Origin: Diphasiastrum complanatum
Lineage: Eukaryota > Streptophyta > Lycopodiopsida > Lycopodiales > Lycopodiaceae
Length of the DNA stretch: 64,000 bases
Direction: 5' to 3'
Assembly (NCBI GenBank): GCA_029204225.1
Contig: CM055113.1
Location: 16,251,745-16,315,744 of the forward strand
The notes beneath the pieces are model-generated. The model was not told the origin of the DNA. It worked only from the letters and a program-made list of their open reading frames with translations, and did not search any database. How positions within the stretch are numbered: position 1 is the stretch's first letter; the number at the start of each line of letters is the position of its first letter. The position numbers were made by a program, and so were the translations under genes. This document shows positions 1 to 11,227 of the stretch, in pieces.

Positions 1-915
1 AACCTGTGGTAGATCTACTATCATCAATATAGCCTGCCCAATCTGAATCAACAAAGCTCTATAAAACTGGTAAAATATGTTGCCTCTCATACAACAATCC
101 ATTGGTTAACGTGCCATTCACATAACGAAGAATTCTCTTTGCTGCTTTCTAGTGAATCTGTCTAGGAGTAGCCATGAATTGACTTACAAGGCTTACAACA
201 TAACTTACGTCAGGACGAGTAGTTGTGAAATAAATCAGCGAACCAACTAATTGACGAAATAAAGTGGTATCAACTAGTGCACTCTAATCCTGGTTAGATA
301 GTTTCTTACCAAGTCCATAGGTGTGGATACTGGCTTGTTATCGCACATTTTGAAACACTTCAAAATCTCATTCACATACTTTGTTTGTATTAGTGCGATG
401 CTACTGCAATCTTGCCATACTTCCACTCCCAAACAGTAGTGCATCAAACCAAAATTAGTCATATCAAAACTAGCAAATAAGTCCTTGATTGCACCAATCA
501 AATCATGATCATTTTCTGTGATTATGAGGTCATCTACGTACAGCACAATCAGTGTGATACTAGAGTCACAAGCAAAGTAGTAAAGATTGAAATCTGAAGA
601 AGTGCGCATCAAACCTCTAGATAGGAGATGCTCATCAAAGTGGCTATACCAAGCACGTGGTGCTTGCTTCAATCCATATAAAGCTTTCTTCAACTTACAT
701 ACTTTGTCTTCCATGCCATGTACCACAAAGCCACTAGGTTGTTCTATGTACACTTCTTCTTCAAGCTTACCATTCAGGAATGCGGACTTTACGTATTTGT
801 GTCGATTCCATCCAAACAACGTCGCCAAAGCAATCACCATGCAAAGTGTATTCCACTTAGCCACAGGAGCGAAGGTCTCTTTGTAGTCAATGAGCATATA
901 GCGGACATCGGATCA
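1..915 (-). pseudogene. Ty1/copia reverse transcriptase-RNase H fragment
   Basis: A truncated copia pol remnant read on the minus strand. Positions 897-274 encode the core of the RVT_2 reverse transcriptase: a FLNGKLEEEVYIEQP-like stretch, then KALYGLKQAPRAWY, then the catalytic YVDD at 529-540. The first catalytic aspartate, normally just before the TAFLNG motif, is not visible: the residues there read KYVKSAF. The reading frame breaks near 290, and RNase H-type sequence continues leftward out of the window. Positions 1 to about 600 are nearly the same as 8498-9100, so this is one half of a duplication that brackets the tandem array between them. It lacks LTRs and is not expected to be active. 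The family assignment is firm; the precise lineage is not. Confidence 0.9.
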
Positions 916-2064
916 TGACGGATACTATAGATGTTGGAATCTGACATCTGTGACCGAATTTTCAAAGCCTCGTCATTTTTCTAGGGCTTTCTTATTTTTT
1001 ATTATTGTAGGAGATTGTTGGAGATCGGCTTTTGGCGCTTCTTCTCAACTCTATCAATTTCATTTGTCTCATTCCAAGTACAATTCTTTTGTTTTGTTAT
1101 GTACAACTAAGATTTTTTCTTTTAGAACTTTTTCTTGTACACTATCTTCCTTAAATTGTATATTTTGGGTAACTAAACACAAATATGTGTCTTAGTGATT
1201 TATGATCATGAGCGAATGAGAGAGGAAGAGAAGGATGTGTGTGAGAGACAGAGAAAGCAAGAAAAATATAGATAGAAAAGTTTGATTTAATATTATGTTC
1301 TTTGTAAATTTTAGGGTTTAGATTTAATGCTATGTTCTTTGTGAAATAGTGTGAGACTGAGAACTCTTGAGGTTTGAATGAAGATCATAAATAGCTCCAC
1401 CATCAAAGATGTAGAGCTACCACTTTTTCTCATTGATTGATCCAGTATGGCTCTCTTGTTGCTACTCCCCATCGAGCCATAAAGGGTAATCCATCGTTGC
1501 CTGATACATGTAAAATGAGATATCAACTAGAGAAAACTAGTGAAGCGTGTTCAGTATGATGGCAATTCTGTTGAAAATCAGAACTCAAAATGAACTTTGC
1601 AAAGTGTCATTGACTCACTATCTCTGTTGAAAGCTTGAGATATCTTGGCTATAGGGTGCTCAATTATTTCTACTCTATGAGTTAGAACCCAGTTTTCCTT
1701 GCAAGATATTTGGAGAGCTGGCCTACCATCGTTGGTAGATGAGTGAGTCATCTAACCATTCAATCACATTATAGTCGTTGAGAAATTGAACGTTGACTTT
1801 CAAAATACTGAAGGATCATTGTTGATTTCCAAAAGAGAGTTGAGAGATGTGATTATTAACATCACTACCTCTATAATACATCTGACCATAGTTGTTACTA
1901 CTTTGCAAGCCTTCACTAGAGTATTAGATATGAAGGAAAGCCATCATTAAGCTAGTTGTCAGATCAGAGACTCGGCTAACAGAGCCTTCACGACCATGAA
2001 AAGGGAGCTTGCAACTGTTGTCTAAAGTTGATCTATAAACGACCATTGAGAAGTCACTGATTTA

Positions 2065-2268
2065 TTGTCAATGGGAGCCCTCATGGTTGTTCTAGTTGAG
2101 AGCAGTTCTGTCCTAGCAAAAGACAAAAGCAAAGTGACAAACATAGTAGAATCAATTGAAGCATTCATGACTAGCACTTCTTCGCTTTCCGGCTACATGC
2201 ATATGCACTCAGAAATAGGTATGGCTTTATCTATTTTGAGTTCGTTTCATTTAGGTCATTTTTTGTAG
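2065..2268 (+). other. Short ORF in array unit 1, unrecognised
   Basis: A 67-codon plus-strand frame beginning MSMGALMVVLVESSSVLAKD. It continues in frame from an interrupted stretch starting near 1810 that reads like a broken coding or coiled-coil sequence, with stops at several points. The same frame exists in unit 3 at 6406-6609 with only a few substitutions; in units 2 and 4 it is damaged. An AG/GTATGG sequence near 2216 could be an old splice donor. It may be a captured host-gene fragment or chance. No family is recognised and expression is not implied. Confidence 0.25.
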
Positions 2269-2555
2269 TCATTTATTTTTCCTATGCACTTCGAATTCCT
2301 GCCGATTGGAGTCTGTTTCGTTGCACTTATGCTAGTTTCCATACCAGTTAATGAATGAGTTCGTAGTGTATTAGTGACTTGATTAATATTGTGAATCATA
2401 GTTGATCTAAATATTCATTCTGCGTGTTTGAAACGATTATAAGAGGTTAATTGCTATGTAATACTATATGCCATATATAGTATATTTGATGTTCTTGTCA
2501 TAATCTCCACACTGAAGTTAGAATTCGTATCATGATTTTAGTTTTTTTCTACTTT

Positions 2556-3137
2556 TTAGCAGTGTCGAAATCCCGACACATTTAGAATCCATCAGATTTC
2601 GAAGGAAACAAAAAAAGTGTCGAATTCCGACGGCCATGTGGCAAAACAAAAAAATGGAATTTTTTTTTTGTCGAAATCCAATATCCACGTGAAAAAAGAA
2701 AACGGGACGTGGACGTCGTAATCCGACATCCACGTGGCAGATAAAGAGAAAAGTAAATTTTTTTTTTCAAATTTTATTTTTCCACGTGGACGTCCACGTG
2801 GCAAAAAAAAAGGAAATTTTTTTTTTCAAGTTTTTTTTTCCACGTGGACGGCAGATTTCGATGTGCACGTGGCAGAAAGAAAAATTTCAAGTTTTGTTTT
2901 TTATTTCCACGTGGACATCGGATTCCGACGTCCACGTGGCCGGTTGTCGAAAAAATGTTTTTACCGACCGGTTGTCGATTTTGGGCTTGGCATCGAATTC
3001 CAACGGATTTCAGATGTGACGGATTTCGATGACCTTATTGCGACGTGTTTTTCGACGCCCATGTCGATTCAAGAAAAAAATTAAAACGCGATTTCACGTT
3101 AGAAATCCCGTCAAAAATTGCGACAATTCTTGTGGTG
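2556..3137. repeat. CACGTGG palindrome cluster, unit 1
   Basis: About 580 bp in which A- or T-runs alternate with palindromic blocks built on CCACGTGGAC and GTCGGATTCCGAC. A perfect 20-bp palindrome, CCACGTGGACGTCCACGTGG, lies at 2782-2801. A larger imperfect one spans 2907-2939. At least eight CACGTG hexamers are present, which is the plant G-box core. The cluster ends at 3137 in a sequence whose reverse complement is CACCACAAGAATTGTCGC, close to the CACTACAAGAA terminus of plant CACTA (En/Spm) transposons. This looks like the subterminal repeat zone of a non-autonomous DNA transposon. Peptides such as PRGRPRGK translated here are artefacts of the repeat. Confidence 0.75.
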
Positions 3138-3306
3138 TTAATGCACTATGTCTATTTCATTAGATAACAACTTCTTTCTAATGAAATGATACTTAATTTT
3201 TATATGCCTAGTGCATGCATGAAATATAAGATTTCTAGCTAGCTGTATAGCACTCTGGCTCTCACATCTGATCACAGTAGGCTTATTATGCCGAATTTCA
3301 AATAAC
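3138..3306 (-). pseudogene. Copia RNase H scrap, unit 1
   Basis: A minus-strand piece of the copia RNase H C-terminal region, containing NKPTVIRCESQSAIQLAR and ending LLSNEIDIVH before a stop at the palindrome cluster. The catalytic aspartate of the usual RCDSQSA motif is glutamate here. The upstream junction at about 3300 replaces the normal residues, as seen by comparison with 8228-8400, where the frame continues into real RNase H. The fragment cannot be functional. Confidence 0.85.
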
Positions 3307-5460
3307 TTTTTCTTGTACACTATCTTCCTTGTATTGTATATTTTGTGTAGTTAAACACAAATATGTGTCTTAGTGATTTATGATCATGAGCGAATGAGAG
3401 AGGAAGAGAAGGATGTGTGTGAGAGACAGAGAGAGCAAGAAAAATATAGATAGAAAAGTTTGATTTAATATTATGTTCTTTGTAATTTTAGGGTTTAGAT
3501 TTAATGTTATGTTTTTTGTGAAATAGTATGAGACTGAGAGCTCTTGAGATTTGAATGAAGATCATAAACAACTCCACCATCAAAGATGTAGAGCTACCAC
3601 TTTTTCTCACTGATTGATCCATTATGGCTCTCTTGTTGCTACTCCCCATCGAGGCATGAAGGGTAATCCATCGTTGCCTGATACATGTAAAATGAGATAT
3701 CAGCTAGAGAAAACTAGTGAAGCGTGTTCAGTATGATGGCATTTCTGTTGAAAATCAGAATTCAAAATGAACTTTGAAGAGTGTCATTGACACACTATCT
3801 CTGTTGAAAGCTTGAGATATCTTGGCTATGGGGTGCTCAATTATTTCTACTCTATGAGTTAGAACCCAGCTTTCCTTGCAAGATATTTGGAGAGTTGGCC
3901 TACCATCGTTGGTAGATGAGTGAGTCATCTAACCATTCAATCACGTTATAGTCGTTGAGAAATTGAACGTTGACTTTCAAAATACTGAAGGATCATTGTT
4001 GATTTCCAAAAGAGAGTTGAGAGATGTGATTATTAACATCGCTACCTCTATAATACATCTGACCATAGTTGTTACTACTTTGCAAGCCTTCACTAGAGTA
4101 TTAGATATGAAGGAAAGCCATCATTAAGCTAGTTGTCAGATCAGAGACTCGGCTAACTGAGCCTTCACGACCATGAAAAGGGAGCTTGCAACTGTTGTCT
4201 AAAGCTGATCTATAAACGACCATTGAGAAGTCACTGATTTATTGTGATTGGGAGCCCTCATGGTTGTTCTAGTTGAGAGCAATTCTGTCCTAGCAAAAGA
4301 CAAATAGAATCAATTGAAGTATTCAAGACTAGCACTTCTTCGCTTTTCGGCTACATGCATATGCACTCAGAAATAGGTATGGCTTTATCTATTTTCAGTT
4401 CGTTTCATTTATGTCATTTTTCGTAGTCATTTATTTTTCCTATGCACTTCGAATTCCTGCCTATTGGAGTCTGTTTCGTTGCACTTATGCTAGTTTCCAT
4501 ACCAGTTAATGAATGGGTTCGTAGTGTATTAGTGATTTGATTAATATTGTGAATCATAGTTGATCTAAATATTCATTCTGCGTGTTTGAAACGATTGTAA
4601 GAGGTTAATTGCTATGTAATACTATATGTCATATATAGTATATTTGATGTTCTTGTCATAATCTCCACACTGAAGTTAGAATTCGTATCATGATTTTAGT
4701 TTTTTTCTACTTTTTAGCAGTGTCAAAATTCCGACACATTTAAAATCCATCAGATTTCGAAGGAAACAAAAAAAGTGTCCAATTCCGACGGCCACGTGGC
4801 AAAACAAAAAAATGGAATTTTTTTTTTGTCGAAATCCGATATCCACGTAGAAAAAAAAAAACGGGACGTGGACGTCGTAATCCGACATCCACGTGGTAGA
4901 TAAAAAAAAAAGTAAATTTTTTTTTTCAAATTTTAGTTTTCCACGTGGACGTCCACGTGGCAAAAAAAAAAAAAAAAAAATTTTCAAGTTTTTTTTTCCA
5001 CGTGGACGGCGGATTTCGACGTGCACGTGGCAGAAAGAAAAATTTCAGGTTTTTTTTTTTTTCCCACGTGGACATCGGGTTTTGACGTCCACGTGGCCGG
5101 TTGTCGGAAAAATGTTTTTACCGACCGGTTGTCGATTTTGGGCTTGGCATCAGATTCCAACAGATTTTAAATGTGATGGATTCCGACGACCTTATTGCGA
5201 TGTGTTTTTCGACGCCCATGTCGATTCAAAAAAAAAAATAAAACGCGATTTCACGTCAGAAATCCAGTCGAAAATTGCGGCAATTCTTTTGGTGTTAATG
5301 CACATGTCTATTTCATTAGATAACAACTTCTTTCTAATGAAATGATACTCAATTTTCATATGCCTAGTGCATGCATGAAATATAGGATTTTTAGCTAGTT
5401 GTATAGCACTCTGGCTCTCACATCTGATCACAGTAGGCTTATTATGCCGAATTTCAAATA
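3307..5460. repeat. Array unit 2 (full length)
   Basis: Second full copy, in the same order as unit 1. It carries a small deletion near 4300 relative to units 1 and 3, so the short plus-strand frame of unit 1 is broken. The A and T runs in its palindrome zone are longer than in unit 1. Confidence 0.85.
4716..5296. repeat. CACGTGG palindrome cluster, unit 2
   Basis: Second copy of the palindrome cluster, with the perfect 20-bp palindrome at 4941-4960. Differences from unit 1 fall mostly in the homopolymer runs and at CG sites (CG to CA or TG), as expected if the CpG-rich blocks were methylated and decayed by deamination. The end reads CACCAAAAGAATTG in reverse complement, one base different from unit 1 within that stretch. 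Confidence 0.75.
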
Positions 5461-5463
5461 ACT
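5300..5463 (-). pseudogene. Copia RNase H scrap, unit 2
   Basis: Counterpart of 3138-3306, again with NKPTVIRCESQSAIQLAK and LLSNEIDM. It carries one base change near the end that opens the frame into the palindrome zone. Being present at the same place in two units, it shows that the retrotransposon piece was already part of the unit before the array formed. Confidence 0.85.
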
Positions 5464-6899
5464 TTTTCTTGTACACTATCTTCCTTGTATTGTATATTTT
5501 GTGTAGTTAAACACAAATATGTGTCTTAGTGATTTATGATCATGAGCGAATGAGAGAGGAAGAGAAGGATGTGTGTGAAAGACAGAGAGAGCAAGAAAAA
5601 TATAGATAGAAAAATTTGATTTAATATTATGTTCTTTGTAAATTTTAGGGTTTAGATTAAGTGTTATGTTCTTTGTGAAATAGTGTGAGACTGAGAGCAC
5701 TTGAGGTTTGAATGAAGATCATAAACAACTCCACGATCAAAGGTGTAGAGCTACCACTTTTTCTCACTGATTGATCCAATATGGCTCTCTTATTGCTACT
5801 CCTCATCGAGCCATAAAGGGTAATCCATCGTTGCCTGATACATGTAAAATGAGATATCAGCTAGAGAAAACTAGTGAAGCGTGTTCAGTATGATGGCATT
5901 TTTGTTGAAAATCAGAATTCAAAATGAACTTTGAAGAGTGTCATTGACACACTATCTCTGTTGAAAGCTTGAGATATCTTGGCTATGGGGTGCTCAATTA
6001 TTTCTACTCTGTGAGTTAGAACCCAGCTTTCCTTGCAAGATATTTGGAGAGTTGGCCTACCATCGTTGGTAGATGAGTGAGTCATCTAACCATTCAATCA
6101 CGTTATAGTCGTTGAGAAATTGAACGTTGACTTTCAAAATACTGAAGGATCATTGTTGATTTCCAAAAGAGAGTTGAGAGATGTGATTATTAACATCGCT
6201 ACCTCTATAATACATCTAACCATAGTTGTTACTACTTTGCAAGCCTTCACTACGCCTATGAGTATTAGATATGAAGGAAAGCCATCATTAAGCTAGTTGT
6301 CAGATCAGAGACTCGGCTAACTGAGCCTTCACGACCATGAAAAGGGAGCTTGCAACTGTTGTCTAAGGCTGATCTATAAACGATCATTGAGAAGTCACTG
6401 ATTTATTGTCAATGGGAGCCCTCATGGTTGTTCTAGTTGAGAGCAGTTCTGTCCTAGCAAAAGGCAAAAGCAAAGTGACAAACATATTAGAATCAATTGA
6501 AGCATTCATGACTAGCACTTCTTCGCTTTCCGGCTACATGCATATGCACTCAGAAATAGGTATGGCTTTATCTATTTTTAGTTCGTTTCATTTATGTCAT
6601 TTTTCGTAGTCATTTATTTTTCCTATGCACTTCGAATTCCTGCCTATTGGAGTTTGTTTCGTTGCACTTATGCTAGTTTCCATACCAGTTAATGAATGGG
6701 TTCGTAGTGTATTAGTGACTTGATTAATATTGTGAATCATAGTTGATCTAAATATTCATTCTGCGTGTTTGAAATGATTGTAAGAGGTTAATTGCTATGT
6801 AATACTATATGCCATATATAGTATATTTGATGTTCTTGTCATAATCTCCACACTGAAGTTAGAATTCGTATCATGATTTTAGTTTTTTTCTACTTTTTA
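5461..6899. repeat. Array unit 3 (truncated, lacks palindromes and RNase H)
   Basis: Third copy of the left segment only. It ends at TACTTTTTAG, exactly where the palindrome cluster begins in units 1 and 2, and joins to the internal start of unit 4. The junction suggests a deletion or unequal exchange whose breakpoint lies at the palindrome boundary. Confidence 0.85.
6406..6609 (+). other. Short ORF in array unit 3, unrecognised
   Basis: The 67-codon counterpart of 2065-2268, also beginning MSMGALMVVLVESSSVLAK, with only a few residue changes. Keeping an open frame in two copies could reflect recent common origin rather than selection. No family was recognised. Confidence 0.2.
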
Positions 6900-8228
6900 G
6901 CGTGCTCAGTATGATGGCAATTATGTTGAAAATCAGAATTCAAAATGAACTTTGAAGAGTGCCATTGACTCACTATCTCTGTTGGAAGCTTGAGATATCT
7001 TGGCTATGGGGTGCTTAATTATCTCTACTCTATGAATTAGAACCCATTTTTCCTTGCAAGATATTTGGAGAGCTAACCATTTAATCACATTATAGTTGTT
7101 GAGGAATTGAACGTTGACTTCCAAAATACTGAAGGATTATTGCTGATTTTCAAAAGAGAGTTGAGAGATGTGATTATTAACATTGCTACATCTATAATAC
7201 ATCTGACCATCCATGCTACTACTTTGCAAGCCTTTGCTACGCCTATGAGTATTAGATACGAACGAAAGCCATCACTAAGCTAGTTGTCAAATCACATACT
7301 CAGCTAACTGAGTCTTCACGACCATGAAAAGTGAGCTTGCAACTATTGTCTAAAGTTGATCTATCAACGATCATTGAGAAGTCACTGATTTATTGTCAAT
7401 GAGAGCCCTCATGGTTGTTCTAGTTGAGAGCAGTTCTCTCCTAGCAAAGGACAAAGAAAAGTGACAAACATAGTAGAATCAATTGAAGCATTTATGACTA
7501 GAACTTCTTCACTTTCCGACTACATGCATATGCACTCTGAAATAGGTATGGCTTTATCTATTTTCAGTTCGTTTCATCTATGTCATTTTCCGTAATCATT
7601 TATTTTTGGTATGCACTTCGAATTCCTGTCGATTGGAGTATGTTTGGTTGTAATTATGCTAGTTTTCATACCAGTTAACGAATGAGTTTGTAGTGTATTA
7701 GTGACTTGATTAATATTGTAAATCATAGTTGATCTAAATATTCATTCTGCGTGTTTGAAACAATTGTAAGAGGTTAATTGCTATGTAGTACTATATGTCA
7801 TATATAGTATATTTGATGTTTTTGTCATAATCTCCACACTGAAGTAAGAATTCATATCATGATTTTAGCTTTTTTCTATTTTTTACCAATCTCGAAATCC
7901 CGACACATTTAAAATCCATCAGATTTCGAAGGAAAAAAAGAAAAAAAAGTGTCGGATTCCAACGGCGAAGTGGCGAAACAAAAAAAATAGAATTTCCTTT
8001 TTGTTGGAATTCGATATCCACGTGGAAAAAAAATGGGAAAAAAAAATTTCATGGTTTTTTTTTTTGCCACGTGGACATCGGATTCCGACGGCCTGGCCAC
8101 GTGGACGTTGTAATCCGACGTCCAAATGGCAAAAACAAAAAAATAAAATCATTTTTTTGTTTTGTCGGAATTCGATATCCACGTGGAAAAAAAATGGAAA
8201 TTTTTTTTTTTTACGATTTTTTTTTTCT
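6900..8228. repeat. Array unit 4 (5'-truncated, leads into intact copia RNase H)
   Basis: Starts at the equivalent of about 1547 in unit 1 and is more diverged than the other copies. Its palindrome zone (7886-8225) is shorter and degraded. Unlike units 1 and 2, its RNase H sequence is not cut off: it continues through 8340-8500 into the copia element. This identifies unit 4 as the end of the array attached to the parent element. Confidence 0.8.
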
Positions 8229-9101
8229 AATGAAATGATACTTAATTTTTATATGCTTAGTGCATGCATGAAATATAGGATTTTTAGCTAGCTGTATAGC
8301 GCTCTAGCTCTCACATCTGATCACAGTATAGGCTTATTCTGCAGAATTCCAATGTCTTCTAACATTCTTCTTAGCCAAACTGCTTTCGGCGTAGCTGTGC
8401 ATAGTGCTTTGTATTCTACTTCTATAGTAGAAAGAGCAATTGTGTCCTGTTTCTTACTTGACCAAAAAAATACACCATTACCAACATGAAATACATAACC
8501 TGTGGTAGATCTACTATCATCAATATAGCCTGCCCAATCTAAATCAACAAAGCTCTATAAAACTGGTAAAATATGTTGTCTCTCATACAACAATCCATTG
8601 GTTAACGTGCCATTCACATAACGAAGAATTCTCTTTGATGCTTTCTAGTGAATCTGTCTAGGAGTAGCCATGAATTGACTTACAACGCTTACAACATAAC
8701 TTACATCAGGACGAGTAGTTGTGAGATAAATCAGTGAACCAACTAATTGACGAAATAAAGTGGTATCAACTAGTGCACTCTCATCTTGGTTAGATAGTTT
8801 CTTACCAACCTCCACAGGTGTGGATACTGGCTTGCTATCGCACATTTTGAGACACTTTAAAATCTCATTCACGTACTTTGTTTGTATTAGTGCGATGCTA
8901 CTGCAATCTTGCCATACTTCCACTCTCAAACAGTAGTGCATCAAGCCAAGATCAGTCATATCAAAACTAGAAGATAAGTCCTTCTTGATTGCACCAATCA
9001 AATTATCATCATTTCATGTGATTATGAGATCATCTACGTATAGCACAATCAGTGTGATACTAGAGTCACGAGTAAAGTAGTAAAGATTGAAATCTGAAGA
9101 A
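8229..9101 (-). pseudogene. Ty1/copia RNase H and RT 3' part
   Basis: Minus-strand copia sequence in the normal order: RT palm and connection at about 9001-8645 (DLGLMHYC, NEILKCLKMCDSKPVSTP), then RNase H at about 8600-8229. The RNase H shows a VDLDWAG block, STIEVEYKAL and LEDIGILQNKP, so the catalytic blocks can be followed, though several stops and shifts interrupt them. The RT is cut at 9101 by the LTR that begins at 9102, the N-terminal RT and integrase being absent. The segment 8498-9100 duplicates 1-600. Confidence 0.88.
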
Positions 9102-10197
9102 TGTTGGATTTACTCCTTCTACTCTCCTAAATCCTAATTTTTGATCTGCCTCCATTCATGCTGCATATTTACTAACGTTGTCACGCAGTCTGTATTTTTA
9201 CATGCAAATTCGCACAAACGAAGAAAATGTGAATGAATCGCGACATTGTGTTCTTGCACAGGTTATGGTGACAGGCGAAAAGGGGACACTACCTTACTGA
9301 ATGCCAAAAGTGCCCTAAAATCTAAGACACCCTGTAAATCTAATTCTAAGACTATCCGTAAGAGTGACGCACCCTTTTGCGTCATCACCAACGTTCATTT
9401 CAGTACTAGCTGACGTCGCACCCTTTTCACGCTCACCCCATGCAGTTGCGCTAACAGATTGGACAACGATTGCAGCCACCCACGATCTTCTTACAAACAG
9501 CACATCCACTCTGTACTTTCACATCTGCACACTATACATATATTGGATACCATCTGTGTATTCAGTGATGTGAGACGGGAGATGAACAATGTATGAAGAG
9601 ATAAAGAGAGACTAGGAGAAGAGGTTTTGATTCCTCATTACAGATAGAAATAAGCTTTGTAGGGCACGCGGTTTTGTCCGCTACTGTCTTGTGCTCTACC
9701 GCACTATTGCCCTGTATACTTGATATACTTAATCTGATATAGTTCATTTGTTCTGCATTTAGATCTGGGTCAATATTGTTATGCTTATTCTTCATTCTGT
9801 CTGATCTTTCTTGTTGCTCTTTCTGGTAATAGACGATTAACTTTTAGTCTTGTCTTTTGCGAATTATTCACGACTAATTATCAGCTGAGCACAGTCTAGC
9901 TCTTCACGAATCATTTGCGAGCGATAATTTGTCTTGCAATTCGCAACAAATTATTCATCTAGTACTTCATCCATTAAACGTTTGGCTACGTAATCTAGAA
10001 TGACTATGATTTCTATCACTATTTGTTCTGTTCATTTTGATAGGCGTAGTCATGCTTAGGGAGAGAGTCATTTAACTCATTCCGCTGCACACAAACATTT
10101 TCTGTTCGAGTTTGTTTCTCGTTCGTTTCTTGTTCGAGTTTCGTTTTCTCGTTCGTTGTTCATCATCCATTGTCCCTTTTCCCTCTCTCTCCCAACA
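9102..10197 (+). repeat. 5' LTR of plus-strand copia element (about 1.1 kb)
   Basis: Starts TGTTGG and ends CCAACA, a perfect 6-bp terminal inverted repeat, and is followed at once by the primer binding site. It interrupts the copia RT ending at 9101; the five bases before it are AAGAA. No matching 3' LTR was found in the window because the element is truncated at 14129. The region holds no convincing gene. Confidence 0.85.
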
Positions 10198-10209
10198 TGG
10201 TATCAGAGC
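10198..10209 (+). promoter_or_regulatory. Primer binding site (initiator-Met tRNA)
   Basis: TGGTATCAGAGC directly abuts the LTR end. This is the usual minus-strand primer site of plant copia elements, complementary to the 3' end of the initiator methionine tRNA. Confidence 0.95.
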
Positions 10210-10354
10210 TATATTCATAGCTTGACTAGCTCCCACAGTACAAGACTCTACTAGCTGATAGAGTAATTGTCTTCTTGTTCTGTATGTTTCAGTATTAGAT
10301 TCTCATACTTAAGTCACTGATAGTTTCTCCTATCACTTAGACTAATTCTTCCAC

Positions 10355-11227
10355 ATGGATTCCCAAGGGAAAGCCAGTTCTCTTATGGACAAGCTTGATG
10401 GAGCCAATGACCATCTGTGGAAATTTAAGATGAAAACTGTACTAATGACAAAAGAATTGTACGATGTTGTTACAGGTTCAGAAGGGAAACCCAAAGCAGA
10501 CAACACGGTAATTGCCAGATGGAAGCTGAAGGATGGAAAAGCTTTCGTGTTGATCATCCTCAACATCACAAATACTCAGATCGGCCATGTATTCAAAGCA
10601 CAGACATCAAAAAAAGTCTAGGACCTCTTGAGCACGCTATACAAAGTGCGAGATATAGCCTCTAAGCTACATCTCAAGAAGAAATTCTACTCCCTCAAGA
10701 TGACGAATGGTGATTCTTTGCAGAATCACATTAATCAATTCAGGAACCTGCTAAGACAAATGGCCGCTGTCGGATCTATCATAGACGATCAAGACGCAGT
10801 GATGCAACTGCTTACAAGCTTGCCAAGTTCTTACGACAGCCGGGTGATGATCATCACGACTCATCCAGAATTGACTCTTTTGAGAGTCATCACTATGTTG
10901 TTGCAGGAAGACACGCGAAGGAATGAAGCCTCAAGTTCCTCAACAGATTCTCACGCCTTATACACCAACAAGAACACGACAAAGCAGAAGAAGAAGAAAG
11001 GCCCGAAGCTATCAAAGCCAGACCAGAAACCAGCTCAGCACAAGGAACAGTCGAATCCGCAGACAAAGAAGAAGTTGTTTAGCAGATACTGCAAATGAAA
11101 CAACGACAAAATTCAAGACTGCCGAATACTTCAAGCGAGGAACAACAATAGAGGACAGTCGAATCAAGTGGCAAATGCAGCTGTAGAAGCTCCACAGTAA
11201 ATTCAAGAAGCGGATCATGATGTCTTC
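10355..11227 (+). pseudogene. Copia gag (nucleocapsid), interrupted by stops
   Basis: UBN2-type copia gag starting MDSQGKASSLMDKLDGANDH at 10355, about 150 bp after the primer site. A single frame runs through gag into protease but carries TAG at 10619 (in place of the conserved tryptophan before DLLSTLY), TGA at 11096 and TAA near 11198. The lysine-rich tail is followed by a damaged zinc knuckle around 11080-11120: the first cysteine is serine and the stop falls inside it. Gag would package element RNA into cytoplasmic particles; this copy cannot make a full-length product. Confidence 0.88.

Larger units (their letters stand above)
1127..3306. repeat. Array unit 1 (full length)
   Basis: First full copy. 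It has a left segment 1127-2555, a palindrome cluster 2556-3137 and an RNase H scrap 3138-3306. The left segment shows no protein family I can name. It has a short plus-strand frame at 2065-2268 and, just upstream, an interrupted frame running from about 1810. Many single-base differences from units 2 and 3 show that the copies are not very recent. Confidence 0.85.
1127..8228. repeat. Tandem array of about 2.15-kb units (four copies, two partial)
   Basis: Four head-to-tail copies of one unit. The landmark CTTGTACACTATCTTCC recurs near 1134, 3314 and 5468, giving periods of about 2180 and 2154 bp. Copy 3 stops at 6899 and joins directly to a fourth copy that starts internally (GTGCTCAGTATGATGGCA, matching about 1547 of copy 1) and runs to 8228. 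A full unit holds about 1.4 kb of sequence with no recognised product, about 0.55 kb of CACGTGG palindromes between A/T runs, and a 170-bp copia RNase H scrap on the minus strand. Near-identical RT sequence lies on both sides (1-600 and 8498-9100). This suggests unequal exchange between copies of a composite element, which is inference. Confidence 0.9.

Noticed and set aside
1311-1526. 71-codon minus-strand ORF in unit 1 as a gene
   Set aside because: Frame is not kept in units 2 and 3 and has no recognised motif.
2592-3084. ORFs with repeated PRGRPRGKK or STWTSD-type peptides on both strands
   Set aside because: They arise from CACGTGG palindromes and A/T runs, change frame between units and exist on both strands; no codon-level constraint is likely.
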